The notes below the pieces were generated by a model, which saw only the letters and a list, made by a program, of their open reading frames with translations, did no database searches and was not told where the DNA came from. From assembly GCA_017432445.1 (NCBI GenBank), contig JAFRJC010000153.1, positions 1 to 34,439 on the forward strand: 34,439 nt of DNA, in the 5' to 3' direction. Source of the stretch: Eggerthellaceae bacterium. Its GTDB lineage: Bacteria > Actinomycetota > Coriobacteriia > Coriobacteriales > Eggerthellaceae. How positions within the stretch are numbered: the first letter of the stretch is position 1; each line of letters starts with the position of its first letter. Both the position numbers and the translations under genes were made by a program. Shown here piece after piece: positions 14,473 through 25,568 of the stretch.

Positions 14473-17400
14473 TTGTTCGACCGCAACCTCATGAAGCTCG
14501 ACCGAATGCCATCCATCATGGCAGCGCTCGTCTTCTCGGCTCTCCTGCAATCGGCGTCGATTATCGCCCAGACGCTCCTTCTGAGCTCGGTGGTTGCCAA
14601 CCTCTGGAACGGCTCTTCCTTCGCCTCCCAGGCATCGGGCATGCTCGGCTTCTTCGCCTGTTTCGCATTTCTGCACATAGTTCGATTTGCGCAGGATACA
14701 ATGCTCGAACGATTTGCGCGTACGCAAGCGCAAAGCCTGCACCAGTTGCTTCTCTCCCGGGTTTTCGACGCCAAAGCCCTTCTCGCCCGCAAAGCTGGCT
14801 CCTCGGTCGTTGCAACGGCCGCAACCGAGGGAATCGACCAGGTCCAGCTCTACATCCGGGTCATGCCCCCGAAGCTCGTCGGCATGCTCGCCGTATCGCT
14901 GCCCGTGTTGGTGGCAACGTTCTTCCTCGATTGGATAAGCGGCGTCATCCTCGCGGTCATGCTGCCCGTCACCATCTTCTTCATGATCCTGCTCGGCAAG
15001 CAGGCTTCAGCGCGGGCGGAGCGCCAGTACGCCTCCTACACCCGCCTGACCGGAAGGTTCATGGACACGCTTCGAGGATTGGGCGTTATCAAGGCCTTTG
15101 GCGCTTCTGCCGCCGAGGGCTCATCGGTATTTGAATACAGCGAGCGTCTGAGGTACGCCACCGTAAAGACGCTCTCTTCCGCAACGCTTTCGAGCGCCGT
15201 TCTCGACCTCTGCGCGACTTTCGGGGTTGCCGCCGTCGCCATGATGCTCGCCTTCAGGCTCATGGACGGCTCCATCGGTCTCATGACCGCGCTTGCGGCC
15301 CTCATCCTGGCACCTGAGTACTTCTTGCCCATACGCGCCTTTGCAAGCGACTTCCACGCATCTCTCAACGGCAAGAATTCCCTTGCCGCAATACTCGACA
15401 TGATTGGAGTTCGCGAGCCTGAAAACAACAACTCTTCCAGCTCCTGCATGAGCACTTGGAACGAGGGCTCGAAACTGGAGCTCATCGAAGTGGGGCACAG
15501 TTACGAAAACGAGTCGGGGGGCATTAGCTCTATTTCGCTTCAAGCGAGGGGTTTCCAGAAAATCGCGGTTATAGGCAAGAGTGGGGCTGGAAAGAGCACA
15601 CTTGTAGGGCTTTTAGCCGGCTTCCTCACTCCTGACGCCGGAAATATCCGCATCGACGGCAACGAGGTCGATCTTTCCAGCGCTGATTGGAAACGCCAGG
15701 TTCGCTATATCCCGCAGAACCCTTACATTTTCCGAGCGACGTTGAGGGAAAACGTAGCCTTCTATGCACCGAACGCTCCAGATGACCAGGTTTTCCGCGC
15801 CATCGAGGCAGTCGGTCTCGACGAGCTCGTCGACGAATTGCCCGAAGGGCTCGACACGATGATAGGCGAAGGCGCCCATGGGCTTTCAGGAGGCCAGGCG
15901 CATCGCATCGCTCTCGCACGCGTTCTCCTGGACGATTCAGCGCGCGTGCTTGTGTTCGACGAGCCGACTGCGCATCTCGACATCGAGACAGAACTCGAGC
16001 TCAAGCGCAAGATGCTTCCCGTCATGGAAGGAAAGCTCGTCTTCTTCGCAACGCACCGCCTTCATTGGGTCCAAGACATGGACTGCGTCGTCGAACTTGA
16101 CGATGGGCGTATCACCAGCATCTTCGAACCTGCTGCCAAGGATTTCGACTCCTCAATCTTTGATGAAGGGATGGGAACATCTGGCATCTGTCGGGAGGAT
16201 TTGACATCGCTTCCGCAGACGGAGGCAAATACGGAGACGCATCCAGATAACTACCGCCGAGGGCACTTTGAACGAATCCCCTTCCCAGCAGATCCCCAGG
16301 AAGAAGGCGCTAAGAAACAAACCAAGCCACCTTCTTGGCTTACAGGCTTCATCACACGCTATAAAAGATGGGTTCTCGTCGCGGTGTTCCTCGGCTTCGT
16401 GTCGGCAGGATGCTCTGCTCTTCTCATGTTCACATCGGGCTACCTCATTAGCGCGACCGCCTCAGTCGGCATAACGTTATTCGCGATCATGATTCCGATC
16501 GCCCTCGTTCAGCTGTTCGGCCTCGGACGCCCGCTCGCCCACTACGTCGAGCGCCTTGTCAGCCACGACTGGGTGCTGAAAGTGACCTCTGACCTGCGCC
16601 GTGCGCTCTATTGGGGCATCGAGGAACGAATAGGAGACCCTGAGCGCGAGCGGGCAACAGGCGAGTACCTGGGGCTGCTCTCAGACGACGTCGACCATCT
16701 GCAAAACCTCTACCTCAGGGTTGTCTTCCCCGTCTCTATCGCGATGCTTCTCAGCTTAGGGGCAGCAATCCTGTTCCTCGCATTTTCCCCCAGCTTCGGC
16801 GCGCTCATGCTGGCCATTCTCGCCGTGGTAACCCTGCTCATCCCCTATACTTGCCTGATGCTCACACGCAAGCTGTCGCATGGAGCAAAAGTCCGGCGGG
16901 CGCACGAGTACGAACGCCTTACCGACGACATCATGGGCGCGACAGACTGGATCCTCTCCAATCGAGCGCCAGACGTCGAGGCATCTCATGCTCGATCAGA
17001 CGAAGACATCAGGAAGCTCGATTCTGCATCGCGCATGGCGGAACGCGCCGTAACGCTTGTTGACGAGCTCCTGCTCGGCGGTGTCGCTTGCCTCGTCCTG
17101 GCTTGGTCGGGCCACCAGTTCGGATGCGACGCGCAGAGTGCGAATTGGATAGCCGCCTTCATACTCGGCTTCTTCCCACTCCTTGAATCACTTAAAACAC
17201 TGCCCTCGTCTGCTGCTCAGGCAACAGGTCATGAAGACGCCATAATCCGGCTCGATGAATACGTTACCGCAGGCGAAAAAGCCGTTTGCAATCAAACCGA
17301 GGAAACAGAGCTCCTGGACCAAGGCTGCGTGGATTCTACAAACGCAGTCGAGCTCGATTCCGTTTCATACAGCTATCCTGGATCGAGATCCCATGCGCTC

Positions 17401-18042
17401 GACGAGATCTCGCTTTCTATAAAAGCAGGAGAGTCGATAGCGATACTCGGCAGGAGCGGATCTGGCAAAAGCACTCTCGCAAACGTCGTGAGGGGCGTCC
17501 TGAAACCCGATTCCGGTACAGCCCTGATCGCATCGGATGCCCCCCTTCCCATCGGCTACATGGGCCAGAACCCCTATCTGTTCAACAGATCGCTGCGCGA
17601 TAACCTCACGCTCGGCATCCTCGAGGCAACTGACGAAGAGCTCATAGGCATCTTGCACTCTGTCGGGCTGGCGTCAAAGCTCGATTCCCTAAAAGAAGGC
17701 CTCGATACGATCGTCGGAGAGACGGGAACTGGCTTTTCGGGGGGAGAAGCACACCGTATAGCGCTCGCGCGCGTGCTTGTCGCCGACGCGCCCATCATCA
17801 TCGTAGACGAACCCTTCTCGGCTCTCGATCCGGTAACAGAAGCGAGCTTGCTCGAAACGCTCTTCGAAGTCGGCAGCGGGCGCACGCTCGTCGTGATTAC
17901 GCACCATCTTGCTGAAATCCACCGATTCGACCGAGTCGTCTTCATAGAAGATGGGACGGTTGCCCTCGACGGCGCTCCCGAAGAGCTCATGGAGCAGAGC
18001 GCGTTCTACCGCATGCTGCTCGAGTTCGACCGTGGAATGTAA
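14473..18042 (+). CDS. CydDC-type ABC exporter, both half-transporters fused
   Basis: A single 1189-residue chain contains two complete ABC exporter halves. The first has membrane helices (residues 1-310), Walker A GKSGAGKST near 368, signature LSGGQAHRIALARVL and Walker B RVLVFDEPTAHLD. The second has membrane helices from about 620, Walker A GRSGSGKST near 993, signature FSGGEAHRIALARVL and IIIVDEPFSALDP. Each half ends in a switch histidine (ATHRLH, ITHHLAE). The order resembles CydD followed by CydC, which exports thiols and supports cytochrome bd assembly. No cydAB genes are in view, so that role is inferred. The TTG start at 14473 follows AGGAAG. Confidence 0.88.
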   Translation: MFDRNLMKLDRMPSIMAALVFSALLQSASIIAQTLLLSSVVANLWNGSSFASQASGMLGFFACFAFLHIVRFAQDTMLERFARTQAQSLHQLLLSRVFDAKALLARKAGSSVVATAATEGIDQVQLYIRVMPPKLVGMLAVSLPVLVATFFLDWISGVILAVMLPVTIFFMILLGKQASARAERQYASYTRLTGRFMDTLRGLGVIKAFGASAAEGSSVFEYSERLRYATVKTLSSATLSSAVLDLCATFGVAAVAMMLAFRLMDGSIGLMTALAALILAPEYFLPIRAFASDFHASLNGKNSLAAILDMIGVREPENNNSSSSCMSTWNEGSKLELIEVGHSYENESGGISSISLQARGFQKIAVIGKSGAGKSTLVGLLAGFLTPDAGNIRIDGNEVDLSSADWKRQVRYIPQNPYIFRATLRENVAFYAPNAPDDQVFRAIEAVGLDELVDELPEGLDTMIGEGAHGLSGGQAHRIALARVLLDDSARVLVFDEPTAHLDIETELELKRKMLPVMEGKLVFFATHRLHWVQDMDCVVELDDGRITSIFEPAAKDFDSSIFDEGMGTSGICREDLTSLPQTEANTETHPDNYRRGHFERIPFPADPQEEGAKKQTKPPSWLTGFITRYKRWVLVAVFLGFVSAGCSALLMFTSGYLISATASVGITLFAIMIPIALVQLFGLGRPLAHYVERLVSHDWVLKVTSDLRRALYWGIEERIGDPERERATGEYLGLLSDDVDHLQNLYLRVVFPVSIAMLLSLGAAILFLAFSPSFGALMLAILAVVTLLIPYTCLMLTRKLSHGAKVRRAHEYERLTDDIMGATDWILSNRAPDVEASHARSDEDIRKLDSASRMAERAVTLVDELLLGGVACLVLAWSGHQFGCDAQSANWIAAFILGFFPLLESLKTLPSSAAQATGHEDAIIRLDEYVTAGEKAVCNQTEETELLDQGCVDSTNAVELDSVSYSYPGSRSHALDEISLSIKAGESIAILGRSGSGKSTLANVVRGVLKPDSGTALIASDAPLPIGYMGQNPYLFNRSLRDNLTLGILEATDEELIGILHSVGLASKLDSLKEGLDTIVGETGTGFSGGEAHRIALARVLVADAPIIIVDEPFSALDPVTEASLLETLFEVGSGRTLVVITHHLAEIHRFDRVVFIEDGTVALDGAPEELMEQSAFYRMLLEFDRGM

Positions 18043-18044
18043 GC

Positions 18045-18668
18045 CTAAAGCAGCTCGAGAAACGACTTTGGGTTCATGTCGGCTACGGCAGAATCTCGAC
18101 TGCCCACGCATATCGTCTTGAATCCGAAATCGTGCATGACCGCGATGGCATACGGCGCGTCATCGACCGCCCATACGCGCTCCCGCTCGCATCCGAGCAC
18201 CTTCAACGCCGCCTCGTAGATTCCGAATTCCTGTTTCGAAAACCCCGTTTCGTCAGTTGAGACGAGCTCGTCGAAACAATCGAGTATGCCCGCGCGCTGA
18301 AGCCCTGCTGCCAGATAGCGACGGGGACTTGAGGATAGGACTACGCACGGTATACCGGCTTCACGTACCTTTCGCACGAACTCGACAGCCCCCGGCATCG
18401 ATGAAGAAACCTCGCCGTAATAGGGGATAAGATGGCCATCCAGATGCGCGAGCACGCCTTCGGCTGACTCCCCCACTCCATATCTTTCATGAAGCAGCTC
18501 GCAAGCCTGCTCAATCGGAGCGGCATGGATCTCATCCTCTTGTTCCTGGGTCAGCGGCCCCGCTTGCGCGAAAAGCTCCCTCTCCGCCTCTTCCCAAGCT
18601 GCAAGCGTATCAAGCAAGGTTCCATCGCAGTCGAAAACGAACCCGCCAATGTCGCTCAAATTGAACAT
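18045..18668 (-). CDS. HAD-superfamily hydrolase (beta-phosphoglucomutase/phosphatase-like)
   Basis: This 207-residue protein has the HAD motif I FVFDCDGTLLD (nucleophile Asp13 and Asp15), a helical cap domain, motif II VVLSSSPRRYLA, the motif III lysine region ETGFSKQEFGIYEAAL and motif IV VWAVDDAPYAI. It is likely a cytoplasmic phosphatase or phosphomutase for a small phosphorylated metabolite. The exact substrate is not predictable. The frame remains open far upstream, but MFNLSDIGGFVFDCDG at 18668 has AGGAG upstream and fits the family start. It converges with the ABC exporter gene with only two bases between the stop codons, so no terminator fits between them. Confidence 0.9.
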   Translation of the reverse strand: MFNLSDIGGFVFDCDGTLLDTLAAWEEAERELFAQAGPLTQEQEDEIHAAPIEQACELLHERYGVGESAEGVLAHLDGHLIPYYGEVSSSMPGAVEFVRKVREAGIPCVVLSSSPRRYLAAGLQRAGILDCFDELVSTDETGFSKQEFGIYEAALKVLGCERERVWAVDDAPYAIAVMHDFGFKTICVGSRDSAVADMNPKSFLELL

Positions 18669-19036
18669 GTTACTCCTCTTTCCAAAACACGCATGAGCTT
18701 CTCTAGCTATTTTAATCGTACTGTGCGGGGAAGGCGCGTATCCGACCTTCCGAGCGCCCCCGGATAACCGCGCGCAAAAGAAAGCGGCAATGCTCGCAGC
18801 CGCAGACGACAACGAGTCGCACTGCCAGATATTCGGCTCCATTCGCCGCTTTCCGTTAGCGCGGTTAGGAGGGGGATTCGAGCGAGGCGGTCGGATAAGC
18901 GCCCTCCCCGCATAGCACGGTGCCTGCGACTGGGATTATATCCTTGATGTTACTTCCTCGCATCCTACAAGATTATCCCCCCGTACTGTTTTACAATTGC
19001 GAGAGCACTAAACTCACGTCCTAAGGAGCGTTTTAC
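18669..19036. other. Gene-free region upstream of carB and the HAD gene
   Basis: This stretch of about 370 bp holds no convincing gene. It contains the divergent promoters. A TACAAT box at 18992-18997 could be the carB -10, but no good -35 is seen. Around 18870-18920, GGAGGG and CCCTCC can pair around a loop of about 27 bases, which may be leader structure. No pyrimidine-type attenuator is obvious. AAGGAG at 19023 is the carB ribosome-binding site. Confidence 0.4.
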
Positions 19037-22270
<3,234 letters not shown>

Positions 22271-22305
22271 TGCGTTGAATTTGCCTCGGCATATCCGCGC
22301 AAACC

Positions 22306-22345
22306 AAGCCGCTCTACGCCCCGATGCGTGGAGCGGCTTTCTCTT
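22306..22345 (+). terminator. Terminator after carB
   Basis: AAGCCGCTCTACGC and GCGTGGAGCGGCTT pair over 14 bp with one G-U, around a 6-base loop, followed by TCTCTT. Confidence 0.75.
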
Positions 22346-22382
22346 CGTGTATGCTATGCATAAGCAATCTGATAGGAGCACC

Positions 22383-23654
22383 ATGACCAACGAGATCCTC
22401 GAACGAGAGCTTGCAGAATACGCGGAAGGCGCGCAGACGTATCTGGACGCGCTGAGCAGCAAGGGCATCGTGTTCGCCCAGGAAGGCGAAAACCAAAAGC
22501 GGATAGACGAGCTGAGAGCACAGTTGAAGGAAAAGGGCGCCCAGTTCAAGAACGCTGGCGCTTCCATCGTGTGGGGCTGGCAATCTAAAGCATGCGTCGA
22601 GTGCACAGGCGCGAACGGCTCGGAGACGTTCTCGACCACGTTCAAGTGCCATAGGGACTGCTATTTCTGCTTCAACTACAACGTCGCCGACTACGACAAG
22701 TTCGTACGCGAGGGATGCCCCTGGCGCGACGGGTTGGAAGATGCCGTCGCACGCTACGGGCAAGATGGCCTCGCCGCAATCGGCCTCACCGGCGGAGAAC
22801 CCCTCCTCGTCCTCGACGACTCGATAGCGTTCCTCGAAGAGGTCGGCCGACTCTTTCCCTCAGCGCATAAGCGCATGTACACTTCCGGCGACTTGTTGAC
22901 CGAGGAAGGAGCACGCCGCCTACGCGATGCTGGGCTCGATGAAATCCGCTTCAGCGTCAAGCAGGATGACCCTATGAAACGCCAGGAGCGCGTCCTAGCC
23001 GCTATGGAGCTCGCGCGCGGCTACATCCCTTCCCTCATGGTGGAGATGCCCATCATCCCGAACACAGACGAGCGCATGCACGAGCTGTTCGACCGCTGGG
23101 GCGAAATCGGCATAGACGGCATCAACCTGCTCGAGTTCTGCTTCCCCTTCCACAGCTGGGAGGAATATGCCGCCCGCGGGTTCGAGATCCGCAATCCCCC
23201 GTTCGATGTCATGTATGACTATGGCTATTCGGGTGGGCTCCCAGTCGCAGGTAGCGAGGAGCTCTGCCTCGAGCTCATGCTCTGGGGTATCGACCACGAC
23301 GTTCCCTTCGGCATGCACTACTGCTCGCTCGACAACAAGCACCGCAGCGAGATGCGCCAGCGCAACGAGCGCGGTAAATCCATGCACCCCGTCTTCAGGT
23401 TCGACGAGGGGGATTATTTCCTCAAATGCGCAAAAGTATTCGGGGACGACGTAAACCCCACCTTAGAAACGCTCTTACGCGCTGGAAAAACCGATATGCT
23501 GCAAAACGAGGAAGCCGGCTCCCTCAGCTTCCCCCGCCGTTATCTGCGCTACCTCGGAAACCTCGACATTTCGCCTGCAATCTCGATTTGCGTCCTCGAA
23601 GACGACGAGGAAGGCGCCTACCTACGAGAAATCGCGCTGAAGCCTGTTCGGTGA
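22383..23654 (+). CDS. Radical SAM protein of unknown function
   Basis: This 423-residue protein starts at ATG 22383, seven bases after TAGGAG. The radical SAM cluster motif C-x3-C-x2-C is KCHRDCYFC (Cys89, Cys93, Cys96), followed by the SAM-binding LTGGEP motif (137-140). A further pair, CVEC (Cys71, Cys74), precedes it. The C-terminal part has scattered cysteines but no obvious SPASM-type cysteine cluster. The first 60 residues are charged and helical. No substrate peptide or pathway partner is adjacent. Its stop is only four bases from crcB, so the two are probably co-transcribed. I cannot name the reaction. Confidence 0.85.
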   Translation: MTNEILERELAEYAEGAQTYLDALSSKGIVFAQEGENQKRIDELRAQLKEKGAQFKNAGASIVWGWQSKACVECTGANGSETFSTTFKCHRDCYFCFNYNVADYDKFVREGCPWRDGLEDAVARYGQDGLAAIGLTGGEPLLVLDDSIAFLEEVGRLFPSAHKRMYTSGDLLTEEGARRLRDAGLDEIRFSVKQDDPMKRQERVLAAMELARGYIPSLMVEMPIIPNTDERMHELFDRWGEIGIDGINLLEFCFPFHSWEEYAARGFEIRNPPFDVMYDYGYSGGLPVAGSEELCLELMLWGIDHDVPFGMHYCSLDNKHRSEMRQRNERGKSMHPVFRFDEGDYFLKCAKVFGDDVNPTLETLLRAGKTDMLQNEEAGSLSFPRRYLRYLGNLDISPAISICVLEDDEEGAYLREIALKPVR

Positions 23655-23658
23655 TTCC

Positions 23659-24033
23659 ATGGGTGGTTTGTTATTGAACTGCCTTGCAGTAGGCATCGGC
23701 GGTTTCATCGGTTCCATCATGCGCTATCTGATTACTGCGCTGGCACCGAACACGTCGTTTCCCTGGGTGACGCTCGCCATCAACGTCGTGGGAACCTTCA
23801 TCTTGGCCTTTACTGCGGCATTGGTCCTTCGCGGAGTACTCGCCGACAGCCATCTCTCGCTCATGATCCGCGTTGGACTCTGCGGTGGCTTCACGACCAT
23901 CGGCGCCTTCAGCCTCGACACGATGGACCTCATCAACCATGGAGCCATCCTCGGCGGAATAGGCTATGCGGTGCTCACGTGCGTCCTCTGCGTCGGCGCC
24001 GCCTTCCTCGGCAGCTTTGTCGCAAGGGTGTAA
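23659..24033 (+). CDS. crcB: Fluoride channel/exporter CrcB (Fluc)
   Basis: This 124-residue protein with four membrane helices lowers cytoplasmic fluoride. Family features are GGFIGSIMRYLI near the N-terminus, WVTLAINVVGTFILAF (with the conserved Asn), and GLCGGFTTIGAFSLDTMDL. In the last motif, Ile and Gly occupy positions that are commonly Phe and Ser in the family. Fluc channels work as antiparallel dimers, and a single full-length gene, as here, can form a homodimer. It is likely translationally coupled to the radical SAM gene four bases upstream. No fluoride riboswitch is visible just upstream. Confidence 0.93.
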   Translation: MGGLLLNCLAVGIGGFIGSIMRYLITALAPNTSFPWVTLAINVVGTFILAFTAALVLRGVLADSHLSLMIRVGLCGGFTTIGAFSLDTMDLINHGAILGGIGYAVLTCVLCVGAAFLGSFVARV

Positions 24034-24105
24034 CTAGCGGAACGAACACCCCGAAGGAGCACCCCAGCCAAGCACTTACCCCTGGTATGACCAATCGCCT
24101 TTGCA

Positions 24106-24280
24106 AAAAGATGGGACGTAGGGGAATGCGAGAATCACTCTGAAGCTGTGAGGAGCGAAGGCCGAACGGGAGCGAGGACTGTCTGAGGCGGCGAAGCCGC
24201 CGAGTTCCGCAGCTGTTCGGCCTGAGCGACGAGCGGTTAGCTTCAGCGTGATTCGAGCGTGCCCCTACGTCGCATCTTTT
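24106..24280. repeat. Long near-palindromic element, copy 1
   Basis: The two ends are inverted over about 42 bp (AAAAGATG..GACGTAGGGG and its counterpart ending CATCTTTT), with roughly 36 matches. Nested inside are CTGAAGCT/AGCTTCAG, GGCCGAAC/GTTCGGCC and GGCGGC-GAA-GCCGCC. The whole 175 bp could fold as one long rod with internal bulges. It encodes nothing recognisable. Confidence 0.75.
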
Positions 24281-24287
24281 GATGAAT

Positions 24288-24311
24288 AAGGTCGCATTTC
24301 AAGGCGACCTT
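24288..24311. terminator. Hairpin after palindromic element 1
   Basis: AAGGTCGC and GCGACCTT form an 8-bp stem with an 8-base loop. It occupies the same position as the stronger hairpin after copy 2. Confidence 0.5.
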
Positions 24312-24319
24312 ACATGGCT

Positions 24320-24480
24320 TAGGAGTATGCGGGAATCGTTCTGAAGCTGTGAGGAGCGAAGGCCGAATGGGAGCGAGGACTGTCTGAGGCGGTGAAGCCG
24401 CCGAGTTCCGCAGCTGTCCGGCCTGAGCGACGAACGGTTAGCTTCAGCGTGATTCGAGCGTGCCCCTGCGTCGCATCTTC
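24320..24480. repeat. Long near-palindromic element, copy 2
   Basis: The core from GAAGCTGTGAGG to CATCTTC is nearly identical to copy 1. In the inner hairpin GGCGGT-GAA-GCCGCC, the single change from copy 1 creates a U-G wobble rather than breaking the stem. The outer left arm is less well conserved than in copy 1. Both copies have the same orientation. Confidence 0.75.
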
Positions 24481-24488
24481 TTGACGAA

Positions 24489-24515
24489 GAAAGGCCGCCT
24501 AAATGGCGGCCTTTC
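24489..24515. terminator. Bidirectional terminator next to the SpoVA-like gene
   Basis: GAAAGGCCGCC and GGCGGCCTTTC form a perfect 11-bp stem with a TAAAT loop. It lies 28 bp past the stop of the minus-strand SpoVA-like gene and after the plus-strand repeat. Confidence 0.8.
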
Positions 24516-24542
24516 GTGACGTTGCAACCTAGAAGCTCGTTG

Positions 24543-25460
24543 CTATTCCTTCTGAGGAGTAGGAGCGGAAGGAGCAACTTCCCCGCCGCACTCGACGAGA
24601 TGAGCTTGGGCCTTCTCCAGGTGAACCTGATGCAGGTTTTTGCGACCGAACTTGGCATTCCAGATGATGAACGTGCCGAGACCGGTGAAGAACAGGCCGA
24701 ACACGGCCAGCAGGAACGAACCGAGGTGCACCAGGCCCTCAGCGGCATGCTCGCCACCGAGGAACAGGTCATAACCGGTGTTGAACATGTTGTAACCGCC
24801 GACGGGGATCAGGCACTGGAAGCCCTGGCCGAACTGGGCGACGAGCCACTGGGACAGACCAGGCAGGCAGAAGATGGCGCCGCACATCCAGCCAGCCATC
24901 AGGATATGCACGTGCTTGGTGGCAGGCACGGCAGATTTGAACGCCAGCCAGATAGCCTGGAAAACGGCACAGATGATGCCGCCGCCCACGAACGCGCGAG
25001 CGCTGATCGTGAGGAGCAGCAGCGGATCGGTGGAAGCCAAGACCGCATCGTAGTGCGGAGGAGTCCATCCGAGCATGCCGGCAACGTAACCCATGGCGAT
25101 GCACACGATGGCGCCGACGGCGTTGAACCAGATTACCAACCACGCACCTTGCCATACCGATTTCCCGAGGCTAGCACCCTTCGTCCAGGGCACGACCATC
25201 TTCATGCCGACGGCCATAGCGAAGCCTGCGAACGGGAACAGGGCACCGAACGTAGCCCATTCCTCGAAGTACTGGTAAATTGCGAAGCCGCCCAGTATGA
25301 AACCGATGACGCCCAAGCTAACGAGCACGGCGCCGCCCTTGAAGAACTCCATGGCCGTGCCGGTGAGCGCAAAGCTCCAGAACCCGGCAAGGGCCTGCGC
25401 GATGAGGCAGAATAGGCCTCCGAGCAGGAACGAATAGATTACTGTCTTGTACGGTTTCAT
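24543..25460 (-). CDS. SpoVA-like membrane protein with two tandem domains
   Basis: This 305-residue polytopic membrane protein contains two similar halves. Each opens with the SpoVAC/SpoVAE-like motif F.GG..C...Q: FLLGGLFCLIAQ at 11-22 and AFVGGGIICAVFQ at 156-168. Each continues with a hydrophobic helix and a glycine-rich loop (ATFGALFPFAGFAMAVG in the first half, FGQGFQCLIPVGGYN in the second). In endospore formers SpoVA proteins form channels for dipicolinate. No sporulation genes are visible here, so a different transport role is likely. ATG 25460 has GGGGAGGA upstream. The C-terminal 40 residues are soluble and end in a Pro/Ser-rich tail. Family assignment is by motif reading and is moderately certain. 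Confidence 0.65.
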   Translation of the reverse strand: MKPYKTVIYSFLLGGLFCLIAQALAGFWSFALTGTAMEFFKGGAVLVSLGVIGFILGGFAIYQYFEEWATFGALFPFAGFAMAVGMKMVVPWTKGASLGKSVWQGAWLVIWFNAVGAIVCIAMGYVAGMLGWTPPHYDAVLASTDPLLLLTISARAFVGGGIICAVFQAIWLAFKSAVPATKHVHILMAGWMCGAIFCLPGLSQWLVAQFGQGFQCLIPVGGYNMFNTGYDLFLGGEHAAEGLVHLGSFLLAVFGLFFTGLGTFIIWNAKFGRKNLHQVHLEKAQAHLVECGGEVAPSAPTPQKE

Positions 25461-25568
25461 TATCCTCCCCTTACAACCGAGAACATATGGTCGACGGTTC
25501 CCCTAGAAACGACCAATTTAACTGGTTAAGTATAACATGCAAACGATATAAAACTCCGTCACATTATC

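Larger units (their letters stand above)
24034..24542. other. Gene-free 509-bp region filled by two structured repeats
   Basis: No protein-coding gene is supported here. The region is largely two tandem copies of a long near-palindromic element, each followed by a short GC-rich hairpin (24288-24311 and 24489-24515). The details are in the next entries. Confidence 0.7.

Noticed and set aside
14473..18042. Assigning cydD and cydC as two genes
   Set aside because: The reading frame is continuous across both halves with no stop or internal ribosome-binding site, so it is annotated as one fused gene.
18865..18925. tRNA-like sequence (GGAGGG.. and TTCGAG) upstream of carB
   Set aside because: The distances do not fit a cloverleaf. 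No anticodon arm or proper T-stem can be drawn, so it is at most a simple stem.
24106..24480. CRISPR or protein-coding repeat
   Set aside because: Only two long palindromic copies exist with no spacers, and no conserved reading frame runs through both.
24543..25460. Naming the membrane protein as a sporulation gene
   Set aside because: Only SpoVA-like motifs support it. No other sporulation gene is visible, so a spore function is not claimed.
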